Below, piece by piece: positions 52,140 to 61,698 of a stretch of DNA of 64,000 nt. The stretch is from Nitrospira sp. (GTDB lineage: Bacteria > Nitrospirota > Nitrospiria > Nitrospirales > UBA8639). Each line of letters begins with the position of its first letter. The stretch's first letter is position 1. The notes below the pieces were generated by a model. The model was not told the origin of the DNA. It saw nothing but the letters and a program-made list of their open reading frames with translations, and did not search any database. The DNA lies in assembly GCA_024760505.1 (NCBI GenBank), contig CP058931.1, positions 1,064,001-1,128,000 on the forward strand, given 5' to 3'. Made by a program: the position numbers and the translations under genes.

Positions 52140-54083
52140 ATGGAATCTATTCAGGTATCACTGCAAGGCGAAAGTAGCCAGGCTCTTCCCAAAGGAATCT
52201 CGGCGAAGGCGGCACTAGAGAAGCTGAAGGGAGCCGTGCCACCTGAGGTGTTTGCCGTGAAGGCCAATGACGTGGAAATAGATCTCCTGGCTTCCCTGGA
52301 GACCGATTCCACCTTACAGCCGTTGATGTTTGATTCACCAGAAGGCAAAGAAATTTATCGGCACAGTAGCACGCATATTATGGCCCAAGCGGTGAAGGAG
52401 TGTTTTCCTTTAGCACAATTGACGATAGGTCCGGCCATCGAAGAGGGCTTCTTTTATGACTTTGCCTTTGAGCGCCCGTTCACGCCGGAAGATTTAGAAA
52501 AAATCGAAGCCAAGGCTTTGGAAATCATCAAACGGAATCTTCCGGTTTCAAGACGTGAGTTCTCCAAGGAAGAGGCAATAGAATTTTTTAAAAATCGTGG
52601 TGAATTCTATAAGGTAGAGCTCATTCAAGGGTTTCCTGATGGAGAACCGGTGTCTGCTTATACCCAAGGGGACTTCGTCGATCTCTGTCGTGGCCCCCAT
52701 CTGCCGGCCACGGGCTATGTCAAAGCCTTTAAAATTCTGAATAGTGCAGGTGCCTATTGGCGAGGGGATGAACGAAATCCCATGTTGCAGCGGCTTTATG
52801 GCACGTCCTTCCCCTCAAAAGATGCCTTGCAGGCTCATTTGGATAATTTAGAGGAGATCAAACGCCGTGACCATAGAAAGCTCGGAAAAGACCTCGATTT
52901 ATTTAGTATTCAGGACGAAACCGGACCCGGTCTTATTTTATGGCACCCCAAAGGGGCACAAATCCGTCTGCTGATTGAAAATTTTTGGCGGGAACAACAT
53001 TTAGCCAATCAGTATGAGTTGGTCTATTCGCCGCATGTTGCTCGGTTGGACTTATGGAAAACCAGCGGGCATGTGGACTTCTACAAAGAAAATATGTTCG
53101 CCTCCATGCCTGTCGAGTCCAGTGAATATCAGTTAAAGCCCATGAATTGCCCGTTTCATATCATGGTGTATAAATCACATTTGCGCAGTTATCGTGATCT
53201 GCCTATCCGCTACGGGGAATTGGGAACGGTCTACCGGTACGAACGTTCCGGAGTCCTCCATGGCCTGATGCGGGTTCGGGGATTTACCCAGGATGATGCT
53301 CATTTATTCTGCCGACCTGACCAGTTGGGTGAAGAGGTCCAAAAGGTCCTGAAATTTATTACGAGTATGCTGGGGACGTTTGGATTTACGGAATTCAAGA
53401 TGTTTCTCTCTACTCGGCCCGAAAAGGCTGTGGGGACGATCGATCAATGGGATCAAGCCACGCTGGCGCTGGAAACTGCGCTGAAAACCGGCGGCTATAC
53501 ATACCAGGAAGATCCGGGGGAAGGGGTCTTTTATGGGCCTAAAATCGATGTCAAAATTCAGGATGCCTTAGGCCGATCCTGGCAATGCTCAACGGTTCAG
53601 ATCGATTTCAATAATCCCGAGAGGTTTGGCCTGACCTACGTGGGTGATGATGGTAAAACTCATCAACCCATCATGATTCACCGGGCTTTATTAGGATCGA
53701 TTGAACGATTTTTCGGGATTCTCCTGGAGCATTTTGGGGGTGCCTTTCCGGCCTGGTTGGCCCCTGTTCAGGTTACGGTCCTCCCAATTTCAGAAAAACA
53801 TCAAGGGTATGCACAAGAGGTTGAAAAAAATCTTCGTCAGGAAGGCTGTCGCGTCGTCTTAGACTTGCGAAATGAAAAGATTGGCCTTAAAATCCGTGAG
53901 GCTGAAAAGGCAAAGATTCCTTTCATGATTGTCGTGGGGGATCGGGAAGCTGAAGCAAAGATGGTTGCGGTACGACAAAGGAACGGGAAAAATTTGGGAA
54001 CGATGCCTATTATTGATTTGGTGACGCTAATTCGGGAAGACATGCCCGAGGCTGTTAGGAAGGGTTCTTTACTTTTCGAATGA
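52140..54083 (+). CDS. thrS: threonine--tRNA ligase
   Basis: The 647 residues have an N-terminal TGS domain (about 1-65) and an editing domain with HSSTHIMAQAVKE near 75-87. The class II core with LKPMNCPFHIMVYKS and motif 2 YRYERSGVLHGLMRVRGF follows, and the C-terminal anticodon domain is complete. The stop overlaps the infC ATG (ATGA). The leader from 52022 to 52139 shows no T-box or clear attenuator. Confidence 0.98.
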   Translation: MESIQVSLQGESSQALPKGISAKAALEKLKGAVPPEVFAVKANDVEIDLLASLETDSTLQPLMFDSPEGKEIYRHSSTHIMAQAVKECFPLAQLTIGPAIEEGFFYDFAFERPFTPEDLEKIEAKALEIIKRNLPVSRREFSKEEAIEFFKNRGEFYKVELIQGFPDGEPVSAYTQGDFVDLCRGPHLPATGYVKAFKILNSAGAYWRGDERNPMLQRLYGTSFPSKDALQAHLDNLEEIKRRDHRKLGKDLDLFSIQDETGPGLILWHPKGAQIRLLIENFWREQHLANQYELVYSPHVARLDLWKTSGHVDFYKENMFASMPVESSEYQLKPMNCPFHIMVYKSHLRSYRDLPIRYGELGTVYRYERSGVLHGLMRVRGFTQDDAHLFCRPDQLGEEVQKVLKFITSMLGTFGFTEFKMFLSTRPEKAVGTIDQWDQATLALETALKTGGYTYQEDPGEGVFYGPKIDVKIQDALGRSWQCSTVQIDFNNPERFGLTYVGDDGKTHQPIMIHRALLGSIERFFGILLEHFGGAFPAWLAPVQVTVLPISEKHQGYAQEVEKNLRQEGCRVVLDLRNEKIGLKIREAEKAKIPFMIVVGDREAEAKMVAVRQRNGKNLGTMPIIDLVTLIREDMPEAVRKGSLLFE

Positions 54084-54598
54084 CTCGTCCGGTGACACCC
54101 AAACAACGTATTAATCATTTCATCAAAAATCCTGAAGTCCGGGTTATTGGTGCTGAAGGTGAACAGCTTGGAATCCTGAAGACATCGGAGGCGATTCGGC
54201 AGGCGAGGGAAATTGGATATGATTTGGTGGAAGTGGCTCCTACCGCGGACCCTCCGGTCTGCCGTATTATGGATTATGGGAAATTTAAGTATGAACAGAG
54301 CAAAAAAGAACATCGCATGCGACTTAACCAGAAATCCACCCAGGTTAAGGAAGTTAAATTTCGGCCTCGGACAGACAAGCACGATATGGAGACGAAAGTC
54401 CGGCAAATACGGGACTTCCTGGAAGAAGGGAATAAGACCAAAGTTACGGTTATGTTCCGCGGTCGAGAAATGGCCAATCAAGAGCTTGGGTTCAAAGCGA
54501 TTCAGAAGGTTATTGAGGAGTTAAAGGGCGCAGGAAATATTGAAAGTCCTCCTAGAATGGAGGGCCGGAATCTTTACATGGTGGTCGCGCCAAAATAA
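54080..54598 (+). CDS. infC: translation initiation factor IF-3
   Basis: IF-3 keeps 30S subunits free and checks the start codon. The 172 residues contain the N-terminal IKNPEVRVIGAEGEQLGIL, the linker DYGKFKYEQSKKEHRMR and the C-terminal VKEVKFRPRTDKHDMETKVR. The start is ATG, overlapping thrS by 4 bases, so it lacks the rare AUU start used for self-control in E. coli. Confidence 0.97.
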   Translation: MTRPVTPKQRINHFIKNPEVRVIGAEGEQLGILKTSEAIRQAREIGYDLVEVAPTADPPVCRIMDYGKFKYEQSKKEHRMRLNQKSTQVKEVKFRPRTDKHDMETKVRQIRDFLEEGNKTKVTVMFRGREMANQELGFKAIQKVIEELKGAGNIESPPRMEGRNLYMVVAPK

Positions 54599-54618
54599 TT
54601 GGCTAAGTTGAGGAAAAG

Positions 54619-54633
54619 CCGTCAATTTGACGG
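54619..54633 (+). promoter_or_regulatory. small hairpin between infC and rpmI
   Basis: CCGTCAATTTGACGG is a perfect inverted repeat directly upstream of the rpmI ribosome site. In other bacteria this region is used for L20 self-control; whether this hairpin takes part is not shown. Confidence 0.3.
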
Positions 54634-54655
54634 TCGTTAAAAAGGAATATAAGAA

Positions 54656-54859
54656 ATGGCAAAAATGAAATTAAAAAATCACTCAGGAGCCAGTAAGCGA
54701 TTTAAACGAACCGGCTCTGGCAAGTGGATGCGGCGGAAGGCCGGAATGCGTCATATCCTCACTTCCAAGGCACCAGGAGTAAAATCTAGACTAAGCGGTT
54801 CAGCAGAGGTCAGAAAAGAAGACCGAACTTCACTGTCTCGATTACTCCCCTATAAGTAA
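54656..54859 (+). CDS. rpmI: 50S ribosomal protein bL35
   Basis: This small basic large-subunit protein has 67 residues. It shows MAKMKLKNHSGASKRFKRTG and the conserved RHILTSKAPGVKSRL. It lies between infC and rplT, as usual. Confidence 0.95.
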   Translation: MAKMKLKNHSGASKRFKRTGSGKWMRRKAGMRHILTSKAPGVKSRLSGSAEVRKEDRTSLSRLLPYK

Positions 54860-54886
54860 CATTTCAAAAATTAAGGAGAACGTGTC

Positions 54887-55255
54887 ATGCCAAGGGTAAA
54901 AGGTGGGCCACAAACTCGACAGCGCCGGAAAAAGCGGCTCAAACTGGCGAGTGGCCAATATGGAGGAAAAAGTAAGCTTTTCCGGACTGCCACCGAATCA
55001 GTTGATAAGGGGCAAGCTTATGCGTACACCGGACGAAAACAAAGGAAGCGTAATTTCCGGCAGCTCTGGGTCACCAGGATCAGCGCAGCTGTTCGCGCGC
55101 AAGGAGCCACCTATAGTCAGTTCATGAATGCGCTGAAGAAAGCCAATGTAATATTAAATCGAAAAATGCTTTCAGAAATGGCGATTCACGATCCTCGAGG
55201 CTTTTCTCACCTTGTGACCCTCACCAAGGGAGACGGACAACCCGTCGCCGCCTAA
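54887..55255 (+). CDS. rplT: 50S ribosomal protein bL20
   Basis: bL20 is a 23S-binding assembly protein. The 122 residues begin with the typical basic N-terminus MPRVKGGPQTRQRRKKRLK. They carry GRKQRKRNFRQLWVTRISAA and end with the family pattern GFSHLV. In many bacteria pheS follows; here the next gene is pheT on the opposite strand, overlapping the last 4 bases. Confidence 0.97.
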   Translation: MPRVKGGPQTRQRRKKRLKLASGQYGGKSKLFRTATESVDKGQAYAYTGRKQRKRNFRQLWVTRISAAVRAQGATYSQFMNALKKANVILNRKMLSEMAIHDPRGFSHLVTLTKGDGQPVAA

Positions 55256-56946
55256 GCTTCCGGCTTTCTGATCTCGAATTCAAACCCGGAGGTTGGCATA
55301 TCGATTTGCCAGGCTTCGAGTACTTCCGGGTGAAACTCTCCGATATATCCTACCGCATACCCCTCACAACGGATTCGGCCGACTCGTCCCTCTAAAAATG
55401 AGGGATGAGTGACTGGCTCCAGTTCGTAGGGCCACGCCATGTAATACATCAATAAATCCAGGTAGCTATGAATTTCTGAAAAATTCGCTCCCGAATTGGC
55501 GCTAATGGCGGCAACGGACAGGGTCGTACGAGAACCCACATTGGCCTCCAAATCCAGTTGAGCCGTTTCTCCCACCTCAAAAAGCAGATGGGGATAAAAC
55601 GCGCGAGGTGATAGGGCTTCCACCCGAAGCAGGCATGGTAAAATGGAAGGTCTCAGACAGGCATAGGTTTGGGACATGACGTTGTCCACTTCTACCAGTC
55701 GCGCATATTCGGTGTCGGCAATCCGCATTCTGTCCACCAACTCCTGATGGGAAGCCATGATATTGGAAAAAATTTCCTGAAATCCAAATCCGACCAGAAG
55801 ATCACGAATGCGATCGCTGGTTTGTTCTTCCAAGGAGAGACTTCCAACGGTGAAGGTTTGTGGCATGATGGGAGAAAACGATTCATAGCCTCGGGTAATG
55901 GCCACATCTTCCGCGACATCCATCACGTGCATGAAATCGTTTCGAAAGGCGGGTAAGGTGACGGATACGGACTGCCTGGTCGCTTTCACCTGGTATCCAT
56001 AAGAGGCAAGGGCCTCTTGAATAACCTCCGAACCGAGTGGCATTCCCAAGGCCTGTTCAATTGCCTCAATGGAAATCCTTTGCGATTGATTCATGCTCAG
56101 CGGGGTTTTAACGGTAGCGCCAAATTCCGTTTTGTAGGGATAGTTAATGTCCAGTGATTCGATGGTGGCTCCACGATCGGCTAAATTGCAGGCAAAAATG
56201 TTCAAGGCCAAGACAACCATACTCAAATCGGTTCCGGTGACTTCCACGAGTAAGTCCGTGTCTCCTAACTGCACTTCACCAAGCTCCCGACTGTTGATAA
56301 TGGGAGGAAAGGACAACACCTGTCCATCTGAATCCCAAAGAAGCGGCAACCGTTCGCATCCAGCGAGAATGGATCCATATTCCAGACCCTTGGGGTGGAC
56401 GGTGAGGATTTCCTGTGGGGTCATTTTTTCCTCAAATCCCAATGGCGTAAATCGGATCTCATCCGGTTTCACGAGGCCGTACGTGACGGGAAAGGCAATG
56501 GCGGAGGCACGATAGAGACCAATGGACACGGTTTCACGTTTTCGTCCAAAGGCGTCGGCTAATTTCTCCTGAGTTTGGATGCACTGGTCGAGGCCATCCG
56601 GCGTCATGGCATATCCCAACGAGACGCAACCCGCAACAAACGGTCGAACGGCTTCCATGCCCTGGGCCACTTGAATCCGCCGTTTGGCGCCCCTCTTTTC
56701 CGAAAAAAAAGAATAAGGGGGCATCCCTTTATTCAGCACCGATCGAATTTGTCGGGCAATCCCTTCCACACACCATAAATCAGGCCGATTGGTATCTTGA
56801 AGTTCCACGCGCACTTCACCCGTCTCCTGTGAGACGTCTTTTACCTCCCCTTTCACATAGGGCATCCATTGTTCAATGTCGGACGTGGAGGCATCACGAC
56901 CGACAAGTCGACAGAAATCTTTTTGGAAAATGGAAATGGTTGGCAT
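55252..56946 (-). CDS. pheT: phenylalanine--tRNA ligase beta subunit, archaeal/eukaryotic type
   Basis: The beta subunit has 564 residues, far shorter than the nearly 800 of the usual bacterial PheT, and lacks its N-terminal tRNA-binding (EMAP-like) and C-terminal FDX-ACB domains. It begins MPTISIFQKDFCRLVGRD and holds VRVELQDTNRPDLWCVEGIA near 46-65, a pattern of archaeal PheT. It follows pheS after 9 bases. The pair must act together as an alpha2beta2 enzyme. Confidence 0.88.
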   Translation of the reverse strand: MPTISIFQKDFCRLVGRDASTSDIEQWMPYVKGEVKDVSQETGEVRVELQDTNRPDLWCVEGIARQIRSVLNKGMPPYSFFSEKRGAKRRIQVAQGMEAVRPFVAGCVSLGYAMTPDGLDQCIQTQEKLADAFGRKRETVSIGLYRASAIAFPVTYGLVKPDEIRFTPLGFEEKMTPQEILTVHPKGLEYGSILAGCERLPLLWDSDGQVLSFPPIINSRELGEVQLGDTDLLVEVTGTDLSMVVLALNIFACNLADRGATIESLDINYPYKTEFGATVKTPLSMNQSQRISIEAIEQALGMPLGSEVIQEALASYGYQVKATRQSVSVTLPAFRNDFMHVMDVAEDVAITRGYESFSPIMPQTFTVGSLSLEEQTSDRIRDLLVGFGFQEIFSNIMASHQELVDRMRIADTEYARLVEVDNVMSQTYACLRPSILPCLLRVEALSPRAFYPHLLFEVGETAQLDLEANVGSRTTLSVAAISANSGANFSEIHSYLDLLMYYMAWPYELEPVTHPSFLEGRVGRIRCEGYAVGYIGEFHPEVLEAWQIDMPTSGFEFEIRKPEA

Positions 56947-56955
56947 GGGGCGTAA

Positions 56956-58515
56956 CTAAAAATGACGGCGCATGTTGCGAACCGCTTCTAGATCGGAAGT
57001 GAATAAATCGCGAATATCTTGTATCCCAAGGGCTATCATGGCCATTCGATCCAACCCGAGTCCCCATGCAATAACCGGAACCGTCACCCCTAAAGGTATG
57101 GTGACTTCAGAGCGAAAGAGGCCGGCCCCCCCAAGTTCCATCCATCCAAGTTTGGGATGACGGACATGCAATTCCACCGAGGGTTCGGTAAACGGAAAAT
57201 AAGCCGGGAAAAATCGAATCTCTTTGGCTTGTGCCATTTCCGTGGCGAACAATTGCAGGAGTCCCAAGAGTGTTCGAAAGTTGATATCAGAGCCAAGCAC
57301 AATCCCTTCCACCTGAAAAAAGTCCGTGGCATGCGTGGCATCGACATTGTCATAACGAAAACACCGGGCAATAGAAAAAAATTTCCCTGGAACCGGGGGA
57401 TTTTGTGCCAAGGTTCGAGCGGAAACGGCGGTGCCTTGGCTGCGGAGGACTAAGCGCTTCGCCCGCTCAGGGTCATACTCGTATTTCCACCCTTTCGATC
57501 CGCTCGTTCCCCCATCCCGGTGGACCTGGCCCACCTGGCTGAGAAATGGCTCTTGAATTTTCTTAGCCATCTTGGGATTCTTGACAAAATACACATCATG
57601 GATGGCACGAGCAGGATGGAATTGAGGCATGAAAAGCGCGTCCATATCCCAAAATTCCGTCTCAATGAGTTCGCCACGCATTTCCTGAAACCCCATGCTC
57701 GTGAGCTTGTACTTCACGGTATCCAGAAATTCCCGATAGGAATGCCGTCTGCCGACCGCCAGGCGAGGAGGGCGAAGGTTGATGGAGTATTTGCGAAAGG
57801 ATACGTGACGCCAGGATCCGTCTTTTAAGAGTTCCGGGGTTAATTGAGAAATTTCTTGGGCGGCCCCTTCCCGTAAATGAGGGAGAAGATTCCGGCCCTC
57901 ATCTGTAAGGACGTAGGTCCGTTCGGTATGATCATCGATGCGAAAGGGTTCTTGCGTATTGCCGCGTTTGACGGCGTATTGGCGAAGCAATGTCTGGTGA
58001 TCGGATGCAAACGAATCCAGGGGTCGTGCACCTTCCTGAACCTGATTAAGCAGGCTTCGCAGGTCCCTCATGGTGTCACTATCCTTGCTGGTTATTTCCA
58101 GCACTCCCCCTGCACCCATCTGAAGGACGCCTTCTTTCTTGAGAATCCCGATCGCTCGGCTTAGCTCTGAGGGTTGGAATTTCCCCGTGCCTTGAAGGTC
58201 CTTCACGGTAGGGGATGAGCCGTCATGAGCGGCACTTTTCACCGTCTGAAGAATCCACTCAAGTGGAGAAGAGTTCGGCTGGTGGTATTGGGCACCGACC
58301 GAGGTGAGTGAGACATAGGTCGTCGTGGTTTCGGACGACAGGCTCACCAGTTGTTTCGTAAGCAGCCAACCGACCGCCATACTGACTTGTGAAGGGGCCA
58401 GCTCCGTATGGTTGGCAAGTTGAAGGTCTGAAAGTGGCTGAGGATATTTCCCCAGTTCACGGAGGACCTGAATTTCGAGAGGATGAAGGCTGTCGGTATT
58501 ATTTGGGGAATTCAT
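56956..58515 (-). CDS. pheS: phenylalanine--tRNA ligase alpha subunit, archaeal/eukaryotic type
   Basis: The alpha subunit has 519 residues against about 340 in the standard bacterial form. The extra length is an N-terminal winged-helix part (LHPLEIQVLRELGKYPQPLS), as in archaea and eukaryotes. The catalytic core shows FSIARCFRYDNVDATHATDF, FFQVEGIVLGSDINF and motif 3 GVTVPVIAWGLGLDRMAMIA. It lies in the operon larC-pdxA-rsmB-rpe-pheS-pheT. Confidence 0.9.
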   Translation of the reverse strand: MNSPNNTDSLHPLEIQVLRELGKYPQPLSDLQLANHTELAPSQVSMAVGWLLTKQLVSLSSETTTTYVSLTSVGAQYHQPNSSPLEWILQTVKSAAHDGSSPTVKDLQGTGKFQPSELSRAIGILKKEGVLQMGAGGVLEITSKDSDTMRDLRSLLNQVQEGARPLDSFASDHQTLLRQYAVKRGNTQEPFRIDDHTERTYVLTDEGRNLLPHLREGAAQEISQLTPELLKDGSWRHVSFRKYSINLRPPRLAVGRRHSYREFLDTVKYKLTSMGFQEMRGELIETEFWDMDALFMPQFHPARAIHDVYFVKNPKMAKKIQEPFLSQVGQVHRDGGTSGSKGWKYEYDPERAKRLVLRSQGTAVSARTLAQNPPVPGKFFSIARCFRYDNVDATHATDFFQVEGIVLGSDINFRTLLGLLQLFATEMAQAKEIRFFPAYFPFTEPSVELHVRHPKLGWMELGGAGLFRSEVTIPLGVTVPVIAWGLGLDRMAMIALGIQDIRDLFTSDLEAVRNMRRHF

Positions 58516-58523
58516 GGGCCCGA

Positions 58524-59198
58524 TTAGACAATCACGGTCTGAGCTGCAGTTCGCATCTGCCGAATGGTTTCAGGAATATTCTTGCTGCCAAAAATGGCGG
58601 AACCGGCAACCAGAACATTCGCACCGGCCTGAATCACCGACGCCACGTTGGTCAGGTTGACTCCCCCATCCACTTCCAAATGTGCTGAACTGCGCGAATT
58701 ATTCATCATGGTCCGGATTCGGCGAATCTTATCCAGGCTGGATGAGATAAATTGTTGGCCTCCAAAGCCGGGATTCACAGACATCACCAGGACTAAATCC
58801 ACGTCACCAAGAATTTCCTCAACGCTAGTAACGGACGTCGCCGGATTCAAGGACACTCCGGCTTTGATTTGTCGTTCCTTAATAGACTGCACCGTACGGT
58901 GTAAATGTGGGCAGGCTTCGACATGCACCGTTAACAGGTCGGCTCCGGCATCGACGAATTCAGGGATGAAATCATCCGGGTTTGTCATCATCAAATGAAC
59001 ATCTAATGGCAAGGAGGTCACCTTGCGAAGCGCTTCTACCATGGGCGGACCAACCGTCAAATTGGGAACAAAATGGCCATCCATCACATCCACATGGATC
59101 CAATCCGCACCGGCTGCTTCCACCATCTGGACGGCTTCCGCGAGCCGGGCAAAGTCAGCAGAAAGGATTGAAGGAGAGATTAAAGGTGTGACTGGCAT
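58524..59198 (-). CDS. rpe: ribulose-phosphate 3-epimerase
   Basis: This TIM-barrel enzyme interconverts ribulose-5-phosphate and xylulose-5-phosphate. The 224 residues show ISPSILSADFARLAEAV, the metal/catalytic WIHVDVMDGHFVPNLTVG near 33-50, LDVHLMMTNPD and LVMSVNPGFGGQQFI. It lies 2 bases after rsmB and 8 before pheS, in one transcript. Confidence 0.97.
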   Translation of the reverse strand: MPVTPLISPSILSADFARLAEAVQMVEAAGADWIHVDVMDGHFVPNLTVGPPMVEALRKVTSLPLDVHLMMTNPDDFIPEFVDAGADLLTVHVEACPHLHRTVQSIKERQIKAGVSLNPATSVTSVEEILGDVDLVLVMSVNPGFGGQQFISSSLDKIRRIRTMMNNSRSSAHLEVDGGVNLTNVASVIQAGANVLVAGSAIFGSKNIPETIRQMRTAAQTVIV

Positions 59199-59200
59199 TG

Positions 59201-60649
59201 TTATTCAGATTTTTTCAACCGGCACGCAAAAAATCCGTCCATGTTCAACGTCTGAAAGGCCGTACACAAATGCCCCAGGGCAGTAATAAGTGATTGCCCG
59301 GCAGCGGGCACCCAAGGTGTGACGGATTCCTGATAAAATTCAGGATGTTCCTGACAAAATCCGGAGATAATCTCTGTGGTCTCCTCCGGTTCGACTGAGC
59401 AGGCACTATAGACCAAGATTCCCCCTGGTCTCAAGAGGTCAGAAACCCGATCCAGAATCTCACGTTGAAGAGCCTTGGCATGTTGGATGGTCGATAACGA
59501 TTTGATTAATTTTCCTTCCGGGTGTCGGCGAAGAATACCCAGAGCAGAACAGGGGGCATCAAGCAGAATACGGTCAAACGGTTGGGCCAGCACGGTAGGA
59601 ACCGGGAGGCGGGTCGTTGAGACATGGTTTGTCCTGTCGTGTCCGGATGATGCAGTCAGATCATGGTGAACAGGCTGAACAATGGAGATTCCCAGCCTGC
59701 CACAATTTGAAACGAGCCGATCTAACCGTCCCTGATGACGATCAAGTGCCACGATGGTCCCTTGGTTTTTCATCAATTGAGCCAGGTGTGTGGTTTTTCC
59801 TCCGGGAGCCGCACAGGCATCAAGAACCCGGTCGCCGGGCTGAGGGTCAACGAGCAAGGGAATGAGTTGGGCGGCTTCGTCCTCCACGTAACACCAGCCG
59901 TCTTTCAAGGCGGACAGTTCTCCGGGACTGCCACATTTGTTCAAAATCAAACCGACGGGGCTCACAGTGGTTTCCTGTGCAAGTATTTCTTCCGATTGAA
60001 GGCGGGCAAGCAATTGGGAACGGGAACACTGAAGAGTATTCGTTCGAATCGTTAACGGCGGAATGCCCATAGATTGTAGGCAGAGGTGTTCCGCTTGTGT
60101 GAGTCCGAAGGATTGTCGCCAGCGCTCAACCAACCAGGGCGGACACGCATAGCGAATGGAGAGGGCCTGGGTGGCATCGACTGCCGGATCGGGCATGGGC
60201 GGCGCAGGTTGGCGGAGTAGATTACGCAATACGGCATTCACGAAACCGGACCAATTGTGGCCGGGCTGTTTCCGGATCAGCTGAACGGCTTCATTCACCG
60301 CGGCGGAAGCCGGAATACGATCGAGATAGAGTAATTGATAGGCGGCCACCCGTAGCGTCGTGGCGACCGTCAGCGGGAGCCTGATCATGGGCTTGCGGGA
60401 GACCTGATCTAATCGCCAATCCAGCGTGAGGTAATGCCGTAACACTCCATAGACCAACTCAAACGCCAGGTGCCGATCACGGGCGGTGACCACGAGGTCT
60501 TTAGTGATGTGATCGAACACGTCATCGCTGAAAGCCCGGGTGCGTTCAATTGTCTGCAAGGCTGCGGCAGCAATTTTTCTCGCACTCCAGGCACGACCAG
60601 TCGAAGATGCCGGTGGTTTGGCGGAGGATGTCGGTTGTCGCGCTCCCAT
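59201..60649 (-). CDS. rsmB: 16S rRNA (cytosine967-C5)-methyltransferase RsmB
   Basis: The start is taken at the ATG of MGARQPTSSAKPP (482 residues), since a longer frame overlaps pdxA. The N-terminal NusB-like RNA-binding domain (ARDRHLAFELVYGVLRHYL) is followed by the SAM domain: VLDACAAPGGKTTHLAQL, ALDRHQGRL, the catalytic Cys in DAPCSALGILRRHPE and a second Cys in VYSACSVEPEE. Confidence 0.93.
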   Translation of the reverse strand: MGARQPTSSAKPPASSTGRAWSARKIAAAALQTIERTRAFSDDVFDHITKDLVVTARDRHLAFELVYGVLRHYLTLDWRLDQVSRKPMIRLPLTVATTLRVAAYQLLYLDRIPASAAVNEAVQLIRKQPGHNWSGFVNAVLRNLLRQPAPPMPDPAVDATQALSIRYACPPWLVERWRQSFGLTQAEHLCLQSMGIPPLTIRTNTLQCSRSQLLARLQSEEILAQETTVSPVGLILNKCGSPGELSALKDGWCYVEDEAAQLIPLLVDPQPGDRVLDACAAPGGKTTHLAQLMKNQGTIVALDRHQGRLDRLVSNCGRLGISIVQPVHHDLTASSGHDRTNHVSTTRLPVPTVLAQPFDRILLDAPCSALGILRRHPEGKLIKSLSTIQHAKALQREILDRVSDLLRPGGILVYSACSVEPEETTEIISGFCQEHPEFYQESVTPWVPAAGQSLITALGHLCTAFQTLNMDGFFACRLKKSE

Positions 60650-60665
60650 CTTCACGCCTTGCCAA

Positions 60666-61691
60666 TCATGGGGAATGTGTGGCCAACTTGGCAGCCATTT
60701 CAATGGCCTCAACAAGGCTCATGGGATCGGCCATGCCTTGCCCGGCAATGTCATAGGCCGTGCCGTGGTCAACAGAGGTGCGAATGATCGGTAGACCCAC
60801 CGTGATGTTCACGCAATGGCCGAAGGCTACCGTTTTGAGTGGAATCAATCCCTGGTCATGATACAAGGCGACAATGCCATCAAATGATCCTCGTACCGCC
60901 TTGCCGAACAAGGTATCCGCAGGATGAGGACCCGTGCAGGCAATGCCCTGTTTTTTGGCTTGCCGAATGGCGGGTCGAATGAGACGGCCTTCCTCGTCGC
61001 CAAACAGGCCATTTTCGCCGGCATGAGGGTTGAGGCCCGCCACGCCGATGCGCGGTTTCTGAATGTGGAACAAGCGGGTGAGTCCCTGATGAGCCAATCG
61101 AATGGCCCGGAGAATTGTGGTGGAGGTCAACACGTTCGGGACATCACGGAGAGCCAGGTGGGTGGTCGCAAATAATATTTTCAAGGGACCCCCGACTATC
61201 ATCATCCCCGACTCTTTTGCTTTCGTCAGGTCCGCCAACATTTCGGTGTGGCCCGGGTACGTGTGCCCCGCTAAATGCATCGCATGTTTATTAATAGGCG
61301 CCGTCACGATGCCCTGCACGCAACCGGCCTGGGCTAACCGGACGGCTGTTTGAATGCACCTGACTGCCATATCCCCGGACCGTGCCGTGATGCGTCCAAG
61401 CCTGACCGGACGGACTGTCCCGGAAAAGGGATCCAGGAACGGGAGAGAGCCCCGGCGGAACATTCGAGAATCGGAGGATGATTCGTGCCCGCTCACCGGC
61501 ACAAGAACCAGTGAGGTCCCCAAGGATTGTGCGGTGTATTCCAGGATGGTCCGGCTACCGATGACCAGGGGCCGACAGATTCGCCAAATTTTCGGCAACT
61601 GGAGAGCCTTCACAATAATTTCCGGTCCGATCCCGGCAGGATCGCCCATGGTAATCGCCAGAAGCGGTTGGGTCGTTTGCGTGGAGGCCAT
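60666..61691 (-). CDS. pdxA: 4-hydroxythreonine-4-phosphate dehydrogenase PdxA
   Basis: PdxA oxidises 4-phospho-hydroxy-L-threonine in vitamin B6 synthesis. The ATG at 61691 (341 residues) is chosen over an earlier frame that runs into larC. Motifs are ITMGDPAGIGPEIIVKAL, GIVTAPINKHAMHLAG, HTYPGHTEMLADL with metal ligands, AGLNPHAGENGLFGDEE and SVDHGTAYDIAG at the end. It is 7 bases after larC. Confidence 0.94.
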   Translation of the reverse strand: MASTQTTQPLLAITMGDPAGIGPEIIVKALQLPKIWRICRPLVIGSRTILEYTAQSLGTSLVLVPVSGHESSSDSRMFRRGSLPFLDPFSGTVRPVRLGRITARSGDMAVRCIQTAVRLAQAGCVQGIVTAPINKHAMHLAGHTYPGHTEMLADLTKAKESGMMIVGGPLKILFATTHLALRDVPNVLTSTTILRAIRLAHQGLTRLFHIQKPRIGVAGLNPHAGENGLFGDEEGRLIRPAIRQAKKQGIACTGPHPADTLFGKAVRGSFDGIVALYHDQGLIPLKTVAFGHCVNITVGLPIIRTSVDHGTAYDIAGQGMADPMSLVEAIEMAAKLATHSP

Positions 61692-61698
61692 GAATGGA

